A stretch of DNA of 64,000 nt from JANPCX01 sp966211815. GTDB taxonomy: Bacteria; Pseudomonadota; Gammaproteobacteria; Burkholderiales; Burkholderiaceae_C. The translations under genes were made by a program, and so were the position numbers. The notes under the pieces are model-generated. The model saw only the letters and a program-made list of their open reading frames with translations. It was not told the DNA's origin and searched no databases. The DNA lies in contig CBIHOD010000002.1 in the NCBI GenBank assembly GCA_966211815.1, positions 1 to 64,000 of the forward strand, written 5' to 3'. Within the stretch, counting starts at the first letter, position 1, and each line of letters begins with the position of its first letter. This document shows positions 56,034-64,000 of the stretch, in pieces.

Positions 56034-56462
56034 ATGAAAACCTTCAGCGCCAAACCGGCCGAAGTGACGCATGAGTGGTTTGTGATTGACGCAACCGATA
56101 AGGTTCTCGGACGGGTGGCCAGTGAAGTCGCCCTCCGCCTGCGCGGCAAGCACAAGGCCATTTACACGCCTCACGTCGACACCGGTGATTTCATCATCAT
56201 CGTCAATTCCGACAAGATCCGCGTGACCGGCAACAAGGCCAACGACAAGGTGTACTACCGCCACTCGGGCCATCCCGGCGGCATTTACGCCACCAAGTTC
56301 AAGGACATGCAGGCCAAGCACCCCACCCGTGCGATCGAGAAGGCCGTCAAGGGCATGCTCCCGAAGGGTCCTCTGGGCTACGCGATGATCAAGAAGCTGA
56401 AGGTGTACGCGGGCGCTTCGCATCCGCACACGGCTCAGCAGCCCAAAGTGCTGGACATCTAA
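56034..56462 (+). CDS. rplM: Ribosomal protein L13
   Basis: 50S subunit protein, early assembly. The 142 residues are standard: MKTFSAKPAEVTHEWFVIDATDKVLGRVASEVALRLRGKHK, TGDFIIIVNSDKIRVTGNKANDKVYYRHSGHPGG, and AVKGMLPKGPLGYAMIKKLKVYAG. The ATG at 56034 matches the family start. rpsI follows after 9 bp, the universal pairing. Confidence 0.99.
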   Translation: MKTFSAKPAEVTHEWFVIDATDKVLGRVASEVALRLRGKHKAIYTPHVDTGDFIIIVNSDKIRVTGNKANDKVYYRHSGHPGGIYATKFKDMQAKHPTRAIEKAVKGMLPKGPLGYAMIKKLKVYAGASHPHTAQQPKVLDI

Positions 56463-56471
56463 GGAACCGCG

Positions 56472-56864
56472 ATGATCGGAAATTGGAACTACGGAACCGG
56501 CCGCCGCAAATCTTCGGTGGCTCGCGTGTTCATCAAGAAAGGCACCGGCCAGATCCTGGTGAACGGCCGCTCCCTGGAGCAGTACTTTGGCCGCCAGACC
56601 TCCATCATGGTGGTCAAGCAGCCCCTGGTGCTGACGTCCAACGACGCCGCGTTCGACATCAAGGTCAACGTGCACGGCGGCGGTGAATCCGGCCAGGCAG
56701 GCGCTGTCCGCCACGGCATCACCCGCGCCCTGATCGACTACGACGAAACGCTGAAGTCCGTCCTGAAGCATGCCGGTTTCGTGACGCGCGACGCGCGCGA
56801 AGTCGAGCGCAAGAAGGTCGGCCTGCACGGCGCCCGCCGCCGCAAGCAGTTCAGCAAGCGCTGA
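56472..56864 (+). CDS. rpsI: Ribosomal protein S9
   Basis: 30S subunit protein with the C-terminal tail that reaches the P-site tRNA. The 130 residues show YGTGRRKSSVARVFIKKGTGQILVNGR, GGGESGQAGAVRHGITRAL and the invariant C-terminus HGARRRKQFSKR. Cotranscribed with rplM; a strong terminator follows. Confidence 0.99.
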   Translation: MIGNWNYGTGRRKSSVARVFIKKGTGQILVNGRSLEQYFGRQTSIMVVKQPLVLTSNDAAFDIKVNVHGGGESGQAGAVRHGITRALIDYDETLKSVLKHAGFVTRDAREVERKKVGLHGARRRKQFSKR

Positions 56865-56905
56865 CACCCCGCGCAGGTTTGCCTTCGAAGCAAGCTGCAC
56901 AGACG

Positions 56906-56934
56906 ACAGGCCGCCCTCCCGCGGCCTGTTTTTC
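56906..56934 (+). terminator. Rho-independent terminator of rplM-rpsI
   Basis: ACAGGCCGC (56906-56914), a six-base loop and GCGGCCTGT (56921-56929) are followed by a five-T run. Confidence 0.93.
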
Positions 56935-56994
56935 TTTGGCGGCCCCGTTGCCGTGCGGGGGCGCCGGTTTGTTTCCTCGAACCCACACGAAGCG

Positions 56995-57711
56995 ATGCGC
57001 TGGAAGCTCCTGAAACGACGACTGTCGGTGAGTGCGCCCCGCATGATCGTGCGCAGTCACCTGCCGTGGCCGCTGCGCTGGGTCGCGTTGGCCGTGATGT
57101 TCGGCTTCTCCGCCGCGCTGGCCCTGTGGGCCTTCGAATTCGGCAAGGAGATCGCCGGCCTGGACCGCAGTGCCAAGGCCGAGCTGCTGCAGCTTCGCGC
57201 CCAGGCGCAACAGCTCAAGGCCGACCGCGACGCCGCAGTCCTGATCGCCAACACCGCGGAAAGCAAATGGAAGACCGACAGCGCCTCTTTCGACAGCCTC
57301 GTGCAGCAGCTCAAGGCCGCCCAGGCGGAGGTCATGCGGCTCAAGGCCGACCTGGGTTTTTTCGAGCGTTTGATGCCGCTGGCCACCGATGCCCAGGGGG
57401 TTTCGGTGCGCGGGTTGCAGCTCGAGTCCCAGGAAGCGGGGCGGCTTCGTTTCCAGCTGTTGCTGATGCAGCCCGGCAAGGCGCCCGCCGATTTCCAAGG
57501 GCGTTACGAAATCACTTTGAATGGAAGTTTGGACGGCCGGGCCTGGACCTGGACGGCGCCCGCCGTCGACAACAACAATTTCTCGTTGAAGCAGTACTTG
57601 CGGCTGGAAGGTTCGATTGAGTTGCCCGCGGCGGCCGTGGTAAAAACCGCGGTGGTCAAGGTGATGGACGCCCAGGGCGTCGTGAAGGCCACACACACCA
57701 CCAAACTCTGA
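56995..57711 (+). CDS. DUF6776-like membrane protein with coiled coil
   Basis: A 238-residue inner-membrane protein of unknown function. It has a basic N-terminus (MRWKLLKRRLSVSAPRMIVR), one transmembrane helix (about 25-45, WVALAVMFGFSAALALWAF), a coiled coil (about 52-115) and a C-terminal beta-rich periplasmic domain (RGLQLESQEAGRLRFQLLLMQPGK ... RYEITLNGSLDGRAW). It matches the DUF6776 type found beside rpsI, bactofilin and erpA in Burkholderiales. The ATG at 56995 was chosen over one 42 bp upstream, which sits close to the terminator. Confidence 0.75.
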   Translation: MRWKLLKRRLSVSAPRMIVRSHLPWPLRWVALAVMFGFSAALALWAFEFGKEIAGLDRSAKAELLQLRAQAQQLKADRDAAVLIANTAESKWKTDSASFDSLVQQLKAAQAEVMRLKADLGFFERLMPLATDAQGVSVRGLQLESQEAGRLRFQLLLMQPGKAPADFQGRYEITLNGSLDGRAWTWTAPAVDNNNFSLKQYLRLEGSIELPAAAVVKTAVVKVMDAQGVVKATHTTKL

Positions 57712-57824
57712 TGCCCGGCCCGCGCCATCGCTGGGCGATCCGCTCCGGGGCCTCTTCACCTGCGGCGCGGCGGTTCCACGCTTTTCACGGTCCGGGCCAC
57801 CGTGGTCCACATTGGAGATGCGTC

Positions 57825-58226
57825 ATGTTCAACAAGAAGAAGCAACCTCCGATCCGCACCTTGATCGGGGAGGGCACGGTCATCGACGGTGAACTGTCAT
57901 TCACCGAGGGGCTGCGCATCGATGGGCAGATCAACGGCAATGTGACGGCCGTGGCCGATGCGCCCAGCATCCTGGTGATCAGCGAAAATGCCCGCGTGAC
58001 GGGAAAGGTCAAGGCGGGGCATGTGATCATCAGCGGGCATGTCACGGGTCCGGTGCATTCCCTTGATTTGCTTGAATTGCAGCCGAAAGCCCATATTGTC
58101 GGGAACATCACGTACGGCGCCCTCGAAATGCACCAGGGCGCGATGGTGGATGGCGAAGTCCACCCCATCAAACCCGAAGAGTCCCCGGTGTTGAAGCTCG
58201 CCACAGCAGCCGGCGAGGCTGGATGA
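57825..58226 (+). CDS. Bactofilin (polymer-forming cytoskeletal protein)
   Basis: A 133-residue bactofilin. These proteins polymerise without nucleotide into filaments at the inner membrane and often organise peptidoglycan enzymes. The core has the right-handed beta-helix repeats (TLIGEGTVIDGELSFTEGLRIDGQINGNV, ILVISENARVTGKVKAGHVIISGHVTGPV, AHIVGNITYGALEMHQGAMVDGEV), with short disordered ends. It lies 113 bp after the DUF6776 gene and 34 bp before erpA. The M23 endopeptidase at 59966-61432 is a plausible partner because bactofilin-M23 pairs are common, although here anmK and erpA intervene. Confidence 0.93.
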   Translation: MFNKKKQPPIRTLIGEGTVIDGELSFTEGLRIDGQINGNVTAVADAPSILVISENARVTGKVKAGHVIISGHVTGPVHSLDLLELQPKAHIVGNITYGALEMHQGAMVDGEVHPIKPEESPVLKLATAAGEAG

Positions 58227-58260
58227 AGAACAGAGAATTCGTAGTTGAAGGAAAGATGTC

Positions 58261-58629
58261 ATGAACGCTCTCGCGCAAACCCCCGAAACCCAGGCGCCGC
58301 CGGTCCCGCTGATCTTCACCGACAGCGCGGCGGCCAAAGTGAAGGAGCTGGTCGACGAAGAAGGCAACCCCGACCTGAAGTTGCGCGTCTTCGTGCAAGG
58401 CGGCGGTTGCTCCGGCTTCCAGTACGGCTTCACTTTCGATGAGATCGTCAACGAAGACGACACGCAGATGAACAAGAACGGCGTCACCCTGCTGATCGAC
58501 GCCATGAGCCTGCAGTACCTGGCTGGTGCCGAGATCGATTACAAGGATGACCTGCAGGGCGCCCAGTTCGTCATCAAGAATCCGAACGCCACCACCACCT
58601 GCGGTTGCGGTTCCAGCTTCTCGGTGTAG
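58261..58629 (+). CDS. erpA: Iron-sulfur cluster insertion protein ErpA
   Basis: A-type carrier that delivers 4Fe-4S clusters to apoproteins such as IspG. The 122 residues carry the three conserved cysteines: FVQGGGCSGFQYGF and the C-terminal TTCGCGSSFSV. The length and start are normal (GGAAAGATGTC before the ATG). A terminator follows. Confidence 0.97.
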   Translation: MNALAQTPETQAPPVPLIFTDSAAAKVKELVDEEGNPDLKLRVFVQGGGCSGFQYGFTFDEIVNEDDTQMNKNGVTLLIDAMSLQYLAGAEIDYKDDLQGAQFVIKNPNATTTCGCGSSFSV

Positions 58630-58690
58630 TCGGCCGCGGCGATTGGTGTGCCGCACAGCCTGTTGGGGGCGCGCGCCCAACCCGCCAGGA

Positions 58691-58715
58691 AAAGCCGCCG
58701 CCAGGCGGTTTTTTT
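58691..58715 (+). terminator. Rho-independent terminator after erpA
   Basis: AAAGCCGCC, loop GCCA and GGCGGTTT form a hairpin followed by a run of Ts (58709-58715). It is preceded by a GC-rich TTGGG...CCCAA hairpin (58664-58681). Lies between the convergent erpA and anmK genes. Confidence 0.85.
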
Positions 58716-58764
58716 CATGGGGATTTTCGGTTTGCGCGCCGGCCTCGGGTCAGCGCCCCGACAG

Positions 58765-59964
58765 TCAAGGTGGGCCGGGGTACAAGGCACCCAGGATCCT
58801 GGGGCCGGAAGCTCCAGTGACCGCGGGTAAGTTGCCGGCGACGCGGTGGCAGTGCGCCCAGCCGAGCCAGGCGAAGGCGGCGGCTTCCACCTGGTCGGCC
58901 GGTAAACCCAGGGCCGCGGTCGTGGCAACGGCCACACCGGGCAGGACGGCCGCGAAGCGTGCCATCAAGGTTTGATTGAAGGCCCCGCCGCCGCAGACAT
59001 AAAGTTCGCGCGCGCGCGGCAGATGCCGCTGCAGGGCTTGCACGCAGCTTTGAACGGTGAGTTCGAGCAGGGTCGCCTGCACGTCCTGGGCCGGCGGCGG
59101 CGGGCCTGAGGCGCCTGAACCGAGGATGGTTTGAAGCCAGACGGGGTTGAACAGGTCGCGCCCCGTGCTTTTGGGTGGTGGCGACTGGAAATAGGGCTCC
59201 GCCAGCAAGGCCTGCAACAACCGCGGCGCAACTTGGCCGGTGGCGGCCCAGCGGCCCGCGTCGTCGTAGGGCGCGCCGGTGTGGGTGCGGCACCAGTGGT
59301 CCATCAAGGCGTTGCCGGGGCCGCAGTCGAAGCCGAGGCAGCCGCCATCGGCCGAAAGCAGCGTCAGGTTGCTGATGCCGCCGAGGTTGAGCACGGCCAC
59401 GTCGTGGCGCTTGCCCTGTCCAAAAAGCTGGCGGTGGAAGGCGGGCACCAGCGGCGCGCCTTGCCCTCCCGCCGCGATGTCGCGGCTGCGGAAATCAGCG
59501 ATCACGTCGACGCCGCAAAGCTCGGCCAACAGGGCGGGATGGTTCAACTGGACGGTATAGCCCAGGCCGTCGAATGCCCCGGGCTGGTGGCGCAGGGTCT
59601 GGCCGTGCACGGCCACCGCGCGGACATCGTCGGCTGCGACCCGCGCTTTTTCCGTCAGCGCATGCACCACTTGGGCGTAGACCCGCGCGAGCGCGGTCGC
59701 GGACAGCTGCGCACGGTGCAATTCGTTGGCGCCGGGGGAGTTCAACGCCAGCAGTTCAGCGGCCAGGTCCGCTGGGAAGGGGCGATGGACGTGGGCCAAG
59801 ACCTGCAGGCGCAGCCGGCCTTGCGATTCGCCGCCGGACGGCGGGCTGGCGGTGTCCAGGAAGCGGACGAGCACGCCGTCCACGCCATCCATCGAAGTGC
59901 CCGACATCAAGCCGATGTAGAGCTCACCGGGCGGGCTGCCCGGCTGGCGCGGGGCGGCGCTCAC
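58765..59964 (-). CDS. anmK: Anhydro-N-acetylmuramic acid kinase AnmK
   Basis: ATP-dependent opening and phosphorylation of 1,6-anhydro-MurNAc to MurNAc-6-phosphate in peptidoglycan recycling. The 399-residue protein has the ATPase-fold motifs YIGLMSGTSMDGVDGVLV, AVHGQTLRHQPG, VADFRSRDIAAGGQGAPLVPAFH, LNLGGISNLTLL, GFDCGPGNALMDHW and YVCGGGAFN. Length is in the usual range. It starts 1 bp after the M23 peptidase stop, so the two are cotranscribed. With ampD it suggests an active cell-wall recycling route. Confidence 0.95.
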   Translation of the reverse strand: MSAAPRQPGSPPGELYIGLMSGTSMDGVDGVLVRFLDTASPPSGGESQGRLRLQVLAHVHRPFPADLAAELLALNSPGANELHRAQLSATALARVYAQVVHALTEKARVAADDVRAVAVHGQTLRHQPGAFDGLGYTVQLNHPALLAELCGVDVIADFRSRDIAAGGQGAPLVPAFHRQLFGQGKRHDVAVLNLGGISNLTLLSADGGCLGFDCGPGNALMDHWCRTHTGAPYDDAGRWAATGQVAPRLLQALLAEPYFQSPPPKSTGRDLFNPVWLQTILGSGASGPPPPAQDVQATLLELTVQSCVQALQRHLPRARELYVCGGGAFNQTLMARFAAVLPGVAVATTAALGLPADQVEAAAFAWLGWAHCHRVAGNLPAVTGASGPRILGALYPGPP

Positions 59965-59965
59965 T

Positions 59966-61432
59966 TCACTCCGCGGCCCAGCCGTTGCTTCCCAGGCTCT
60001 GGGCCGTGGCCAGGTTCGACTTCCTCTCGGCGGCGAGCTGCGCGAATTGGGCGCGCGCGCCGCTGGAGATCGCCACCGTGTCGCCGGACTTGGCCAGGAT
60101 CAAAGGATCCTGATGTTCGCCCTTGATCTTGAATTCGAAGTGCAGGTGCGGTCCGGTGGCCCAGCCGGTGGAGCCGACGGCGCCCACGTGGTCGGCCTGG
60201 TTGACCTTCTGGCCGACCTTGACGTCGATGCGGCTCAGGTGGGCGTAGAGCGTGGACTTGTCGCCGGCGTGCTTCACCGACACCACATTGCCGTAGCCGT
60301 TCTGCCAGCCGGCGAAATCGACCACGCCGTCGGCGACGGTGCGCACCGGCGTGCCGGTGGGTGCGCCGTAGTCGACACCCTTGTGCTGGCGCCATGCATT
60401 GAGGATGGGGTGCAGGCGCATCGAGAAGCCGGAAGTCACCCGGGAGAATTCCATCGGGCTGGACAGGAAGCTGCGCTGCTTGCTCTGACCGTTCAGGTCG
60501 AAGTAGGCGCCCTTGGCGCCGGGTTCCTGGAACCACATGGCGGAATAGCTGCGGCCCTTGTTGACGAACTCGGCGGCGAGCACGCGGCCGGCCGATTGGT
60601 TCCAGCTGATGGGTTCGCCGTCGGCGGTGGGCACTTCGAACACGACGCTGAAGTTGTCGCCGCGGCGCAGCTCGCGGTGGAAATCGATATCCGACGAGAA
60701 GATCTCGGCCATCTGGCTGGCGACCGGGTCGGGGATGCGGGCCTCATCGGTGGCCGCGAACAGCGACGAGCGGATGCTTCCGCTGCCGATGCGGATCTGG
60801 CTGGACAGCCCGAGCACCTCGGTCGAGACGCCGAAGGAGCCACCGGCCTTGCGCAGCACGGTCAGTCGGGTGAAGTGCGTGGCCGCCAGGTCGCTGCGTT
60901 CCGCGGGGTAGCGTGCCACCAACTCCTGCAGCCGGCCCTCGGTGTCGGTGCGCACTTGGACCATCTTGCCGCCGCGACCGGCGAGCAGCTTGCGAGCGGT
61001 GGGGTCGGTGCGCAAGAACCCGGCGGCGGCGGCGTCTTCGACATTCAGCCGCTGGAACAGGGTGTCGACGGTGTCGCTGGCGCGGGTGAGGTCGCCGCGG
61101 AAGAGGCTCAATGGCTGGCTGGAGAGCGACTCGATCTGCGGATCGAGGTCGATGACAGGCAATTGCTCGGTCACCAGGCGCTTGGGCAGGTCGGCGGCGT
61201 CCGGCGCCATGGAAGGGGCCAGGCCGAACGCCGTCGCTGCGAAACCCAGCAGGCCAACTACCACGGCGGCGGTGACGCTGCGCGGATGGTGGCTCCAGGA
61301 ATGGCCGGTGGAGGCAGGAAATGAATTTTTCGCGCCCGAGACGGCGCTAGCGGGGGAAGATTCCAACGAAGTCAAAGCATTCTGGAGCGTTGCCGCTCGA
61401 TCGGCGGGCGATGGAGGATGATCGATCTGCAT
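59966..61432 (-). CDS. M23-family peptidoglycan endopeptidase
   Basis: A 488-residue cell-wall hydrolase. An N-terminal transmembrane or signal segment (SVTAAVVVGLLGFAATAFGLA, about 55-75) is followed by a long helical/beta region. The LytM/peptidase M23 domain has zinc ligands in HKGVDYGAPTGTPV (near 351-364), NGYGNVVSVKHAGDKSTLYAHLSRI and TGPHLHFEF (HxH near 430-432). All zinc ligands of the family appear present, so it is probably an active DD-endopeptidase. It is transcribed ahead of anmK and divergently from tyrS. The 215-bp gap to tyrS (61433-61647) shows no gene. Confidence 0.94.
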   Translation of the reverse strand: MQIDHPPSPADRAATLQNALTSLESSPASAVSGAKNSFPASTGHSWSHHPRSVTAAVVVGLLGFAATAFGLAPSMAPDAADLPKRLVTEQLPVIDLDPQIESLSSQPLSLFRGDLTRASDTVDTLFQRLNVEDAAAAGFLRTDPTARKLLAGRGGKMVQVRTDTEGRLQELVARYPAERSDLAATHFTRLTVLRKAGGSFGVSTEVLGLSSQIRIGSGSIRSSLFAATDEARIPDPVASQMAEIFSSDIDFHRELRRGDNFSVVFEVPTADGEPISWNQSAGRVLAAEFVNKGRSYSAMWFQEPGAKGAYFDLNGQSKQRSFLSSPMEFSRVTSGFSMRLHPILNAWRQHKGVDYGAPTGTPVRTVADGVVDFAGWQNGYGNVVSVKHAGDKSTLYAHLSRIDVKVGQKVNQADHVGAVGSTGWATGPHLHFEFKIKGEHQDPLILAKSGDTVAISSGARAQFAQLAAERKSNLATAQSLGSNGWAAE

Positions 61433-61647
61433 CCTGTGCCCGGGTTGCGTGGCAGTCGAGGCAGCCCCGTAAAATCGGCGCCTTGTTTTCCCGACCTCGC
61501 TGATGGCGACGGGCCCTTCTTCGCGGGCTGCTCTGTCCTGGTCGCCAAACTCCGAACGAGTATAGCGGTCGTCCTACAAACCGCGTCAGGAATAGCCCCG
61601 AGTTCCAGTCCGGAAACCGCTCGAATTTTCACATCACAAAAGCCCAT

Positions 61648-62886
61648 ATGTCTTCCAGCACGGATGCTTCGTCTTCGTTTCCAGTGACCGACCAGGTGCG
61701 CCATGCGTTGGCCGTGACGCAGCGGGGCTGCGATGAATTGCTGCCCCTCCAGGAATGGCAGGCCAAACTGGCCCGCTCCCAGGCCACCGGCGTGCCGCTG
61801 CGCATCAAGCTCGGCTTGGACCCGACCGCGCCGGACATCCACCTCGGCCACACCGTGGTGCTCAACAAGATGCGCCAGCTGCAGGACCTCGGCCACACCG
61901 TGATCTTCCTGATCGGCGACTTCACCTCGATGATCGGCGACCCGTCGGGCCGCAACGCCACCCGCCCGCCGCTCACGCGCGAGCAGATCGAAGCCAACGC
62001 CAAGACGTACTACGCCCAGGCGAGCCTGGTGCTCGACCCGGCCAAGACCGAGGTCCGCTACAACTCCGAATGGAGCGACCCGCTCGGCGCGCGCGGCATG
62101 ATCCAGCTGGCGGCCCGCTACACCGTGGCGCGCATGATGGAGCGCGACGACTTCAGCAAGCGTTTCAAATCGGGCACGCCGATCAGCGTGCACGAATTCC
62201 TCTACCCGTTGATGCAGGGCTACGACTCGGTGGCGCTGAAGAGCGACCTGGAACTCGGCGGCACCGACCAGAAGTTCAACCTGCTGGTGGGCCGTGCGCT
62301 GCAGGGCGAATACGGCCAGGAGCCGCAGTGCATCCTGACCATGCCGCTGCTCGAAGGACTGGACGGCGTCGAGAAGATGTCCAAGAGCAAGGGCAATTTC
62401 ATCGGCATCACCGAACCGGCCAACGACATGTACGCCAAGCTGCTGTCGATCAGCGACGACCTGATGTGGAAGTACTTCCTGTTGCTGAGCTTCCGTAGCG
62501 AGGAAGACATCGCCGGCTTGAAGGCCGAGGTGATGATGGGCCGCAACCCGAAGGACGCCAAGGTGATGCTGGCCAAGGAGGTCACCGCGCGCTTCCACGG
62601 CGCGGCGATGGCGGACGCCGCCGAGCAGGACTTCATCAACCGTTCGCGCGGCGGCATCCCCGACGAGATCCCCGAGGTCTCGCTGGCCGGCGCGCCGTTG
62701 GGCATCGGGGCCTTGCTCAAGCAGGCCAACCTGGCGCCGTCGAGCAGCGAGGCGCTGCGCCTGGTCGACGGCGGCGGCGTGCGCATCGACGGCGCGGTGG
62801 TCAGCGACCGCGGCCTGCGCCTGGCGGCCGGCAGTTATGTGCTGCAGGTGGGCAAGCGCAAGTTCGCCCGCGTCTTGCTGAGCTGA
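61648..62886 (+). CDS. tyrS: Tyrosyl-tRNA synthetase
   Basis: Class I aminoacyl-tRNA synthetase for tyrosine. The 412-residue protein shows the HIGH-type motif DIHLGHTVVLNKM (66-69), GDFTSMIGDPSGR, ELGGTDQKFNLLVGR, the KMSKS loop in KMSKSKGNFIG (near 243) and a C-terminal S4 RNA-binding domain (LRLVDGGGVRIDGAVVSD). The long HLGH insertion form belongs to the second bacterial TyrRS clade. The ATG at 61648 is the first good start. dtd follows by 25 bp. Confidence 0.97.
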   Translation: MSSSTDASSSFPVTDQVRHALAVTQRGCDELLPLQEWQAKLARSQATGVPLRIKLGLDPTAPDIHLGHTVVLNKMRQLQDLGHTVIFLIGDFTSMIGDPSGRNATRPPLTREQIEANAKTYYAQASLVLDPAKTEVRYNSEWSDPLGARGMIQLAARYTVARMMERDDFSKRFKSGTPISVHEFLYPLMQGYDSVALKSDLELGGTDQKFNLLVGRALQGEYGQEPQCILTMPLLEGLDGVEKMSKSKGNFIGITEPANDMYAKLLSISDDLMWKYFLLLSFRSEEDIAGLKAEVMMGRNPKDAKVMLAKEVTARFHGAAMADAAEQDFINRSRGGIPDEIPEVSLAGAPLGIGALLKQANLAPSSSEALRLVDGGGVRIDGAVVSDRGLRLAAGSYVLQVGKRKFARVLLS

Positions 62887-62911
62887 CGGTCGTGCTCGGT
62901 CCCATGGCGGG

Positions 62912-63367
62912 GTGCGCTTGATCGCCCTCATTCAGCGGGTCAGCCAGGCCCGCGTCGACGTCGGCGGGGAAACCGTCGGCGCCATCGAGCGTGGCCTGCT
63001 GGTGTTGCTGTGCGCCGAGCCGCAAGACACCGAGGCGCTGGCCGACCAGCTCGTGGCCAAGCTGTTGAAGCTGCGCGTCTTCAGCGACGCCCAAGGCAAG
63101 ATGAACCTGAGCCTGGTGGACGTGCAGGGCGGCTTGCTGCTCGTCAGCCAGTTCACCCTGGCGGCCGACACGCGGCGCGGCAACCGCCCGAGCTTCACCG
63201 GCGCCGCGCCGGCCGAGCTCGGCGAACGGCTCTACGACCGCGCCGTGGCCGCCGCCCGTGCGGCGCACGGCCAGGTCGCGACCGGCCGCTTCGGCGCCGA
63301 CATGCAGGTCCACCTCGTCAACGACGGGCCCGTCACCATTCCCATGGTGCTGCGGGCCGACGCTTGA
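62912..63367 (+). CDS. dtd: D-aminoacyl-tRNA deacylase Dtd
   Basis: Removes D-amino acids wrongly attached to tRNA, D-Tyr being the classic case, which fits its place after tyrS. The 151 residues start with a GTG (RLIALIQRVSQARVDVGGE) and contain LLVSQFTLAADTRRGNRPSF and the cross-subunit motif NDGPVTIPMVL (Gly-cisPro). Length is normal. The next gene is convergent, with 18 bp between the stops. Confidence 0.96.
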   Translation: MRLIALIQRVSQARVDVGGETVGAIERGLLVLLCAEPQDTEALADQLVAKLLKLRVFSDAQGKMNLSLVDVQGGLLLVSQFTLAADTRRGNRPSFTGAAPAELGERLYDRAVAAARAAHGQVATGRFGADMQVHLVNDGPVTIPMVLRADA

Positions 63368-63385
63368 ATCGAAGGCCCTCGCGCC

Positions 63386-64000
63386 TCAGCGGCGGAACAC
63401 GCCCTCGGCGCTGATGATCGACAGGTCGGCGAAGCTCAGCCCGGTGTGGCTCGTCGGGCTGAAGCTGATTTCGAGCCCGCCGAGGTCGACGCGGTTGAAG
63501 GTCTCCAGCGCCTTCTTGATGTTGCCGCGCGAGATGTCGTTGCCGCAGCGCTTGAGCGCGGCCACCAGCACCTTGGCGGCGGCGAAGCCTTCGAGCATCT
63601 GCGGCGTGACTTCCTTGAGCTTCTTCTTCTGCGCCAGCTGCGCGGCCTCGGCGGCCATCGGAACCTTCAGCGCGGTGGGCGAGGGGAAGACCTGGCTGAC
63701 CACCATGCCCTGCGCATGTTCCCCCATGGATTGGATGAAGCCGGTGGAGGCGTTGTTGGACAGCGTGGCGACGGTCGCCTTCGACCCGGCCTGGCGCAAC
63801 GCCTTCACCCCTTCGACCACCGCCGATCCGGTGCCGATGAAGAGCACCGACAGCGGCTTGGCGGCCGCCACCTTGCCGGCCACAGCGGCGAAGTCGGGGT
63901 TCTTGCGGTCGAAGAATTCGAAGGCCGCGGGTTGCTTGCCCATTTCCTTGAAAACCTTCAAGGCGCCGACGGCCGCGTCCGCGCCGAAGGAGTCGTTCAC
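63386..64000 (-). CDS. ABC transporter substrate-binding protein, branched-chain amino-acid type (3' part)
   Basis: Only the C-terminal 204 residues are in the window; the 5' part lies beyond the right edge. The sequence looks like the second lobe of a type I periplasmic binding protein (LivJ/LivK-like, peripla_BP_6): LKVFKEMGKQPAAFEFFDRKNPDFAAVAGKVAAAKPLSVLFIGTGSAVVEGVKALRQAG, SQVFPSPTALKVPMA and MLEGFAAAKVLVAALKRCG. The GTG at the window edge (VNDSFGAD) is probably internal. The transported ligand cannot be told. Confidence 0.85.
   Translation of the reverse strand: MNDSFGADAAVGALKVFKEMGKQPAAFEFFDRKNPDFAAVAGKVAAAKPLSVLFIGTGSAVVEGVKALRQAGSKATVATLSNNASTGFIQSMGEHAQGMVVSQVFPSPTALKVPMAAEAAQLAQKKKLKEVTPQMLEGFAAAKVLVAALKRCGNDISRGNIKKALETFNRVDLGGLEISFSPTSHTGLSFADLSIISAEGVFRR

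Overview
The window is a high-GC stretch of bacterial chromosome. Gene content and order point to a betaproteobacterium of the order Burkholderiales, probably a Comamonadaceae-like lineage. Supporting signs are pilS-pilR-ampD, nrdA-nrdB plus an Ala/Lys-rich histone-like gene, accB-accC-prmA-DUF3426, rnb-tonB-aroE-mtgA and the divergent mrcA/pilMNOPQ pair. This placement is inferred from synteny and protein character only. No rRNA or tRNA gene, CRISPR array, insertion sequence or phage gene was recognised.

Layout. 1-9.2 kb: ftsY and ffh (SRP targeting), a DUF2726 protein, a CcsA-like membrane protein, a small zinc-finger protein, the PilS-PilR two-component system and ampD. 9.2-14.9 kb: class Ia ribonucleotide reductase nrdA-nrdB behind a promoter flanked by two NrdR-box-like sites, then a Lys/Ala-repeat histone-like gene with a strong terminator. 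15-26.4 kb: an almost unbroken minus-strand block (lptM, rnb, tonB-like, aroE, mtgA, a conserved hypothetical, a TlpA-like thioredoxin, accB, accC, prmA, DUF3426, a PfkB kinase). 26.4-38.7 kb: cyaY, mrcA (PBP1A), and divergently pilMNOPQ plus a large Ig-like lipoprotein and a small unknown protein, then two minus-strand genes (DUF2520 and DUF1415). The pil segment (about 29.2-36.9 kb) is clearly poorer in G+C than everything around it.

38.8-47.5 kb: a DsbD/ScsB-like reductase, an FdhF/YdeP-type molybdopterin oxidoreductase with fdhD, a REP-like cluster of inverted repeats and an RR-HK two-component pair. 47.8-55.7 kb: an SPFH protein overlapping a periplasmic SH3-like protein, htpG behind a sigma-32-type promoter, srkA, a second DUF2726 protein and a GNAT acetyltransferase. 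55.8-63.4 kb: rplM-rpsI behind a strongly structured leader, DUF6776, bactofilin, erpA, anmK, an M23 peptidase, tyrS and dtd. The window ends inside a branched-chain amino-acid-type substrate-binding protein gene.

Themes. Envelope and peptidoglycan genes recur (ampD, mtgA, mrcA, anmK, M23, bactofilin, TonB-like), and both the type IV pilus regulators and the assembly operon are present. The most interesting items are the four-hairpin leader upstream of rplM, the compositionally distinct pil segment with an Ig-like lipoprotein where aroK-aroB is expected, the absence of aroQ beside accB together with palindromes in its place, and the REP-like cluster at 44.3-44.5 kb. I found no clear undescribed defence or mobile system. 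All motif positions were read by eye.
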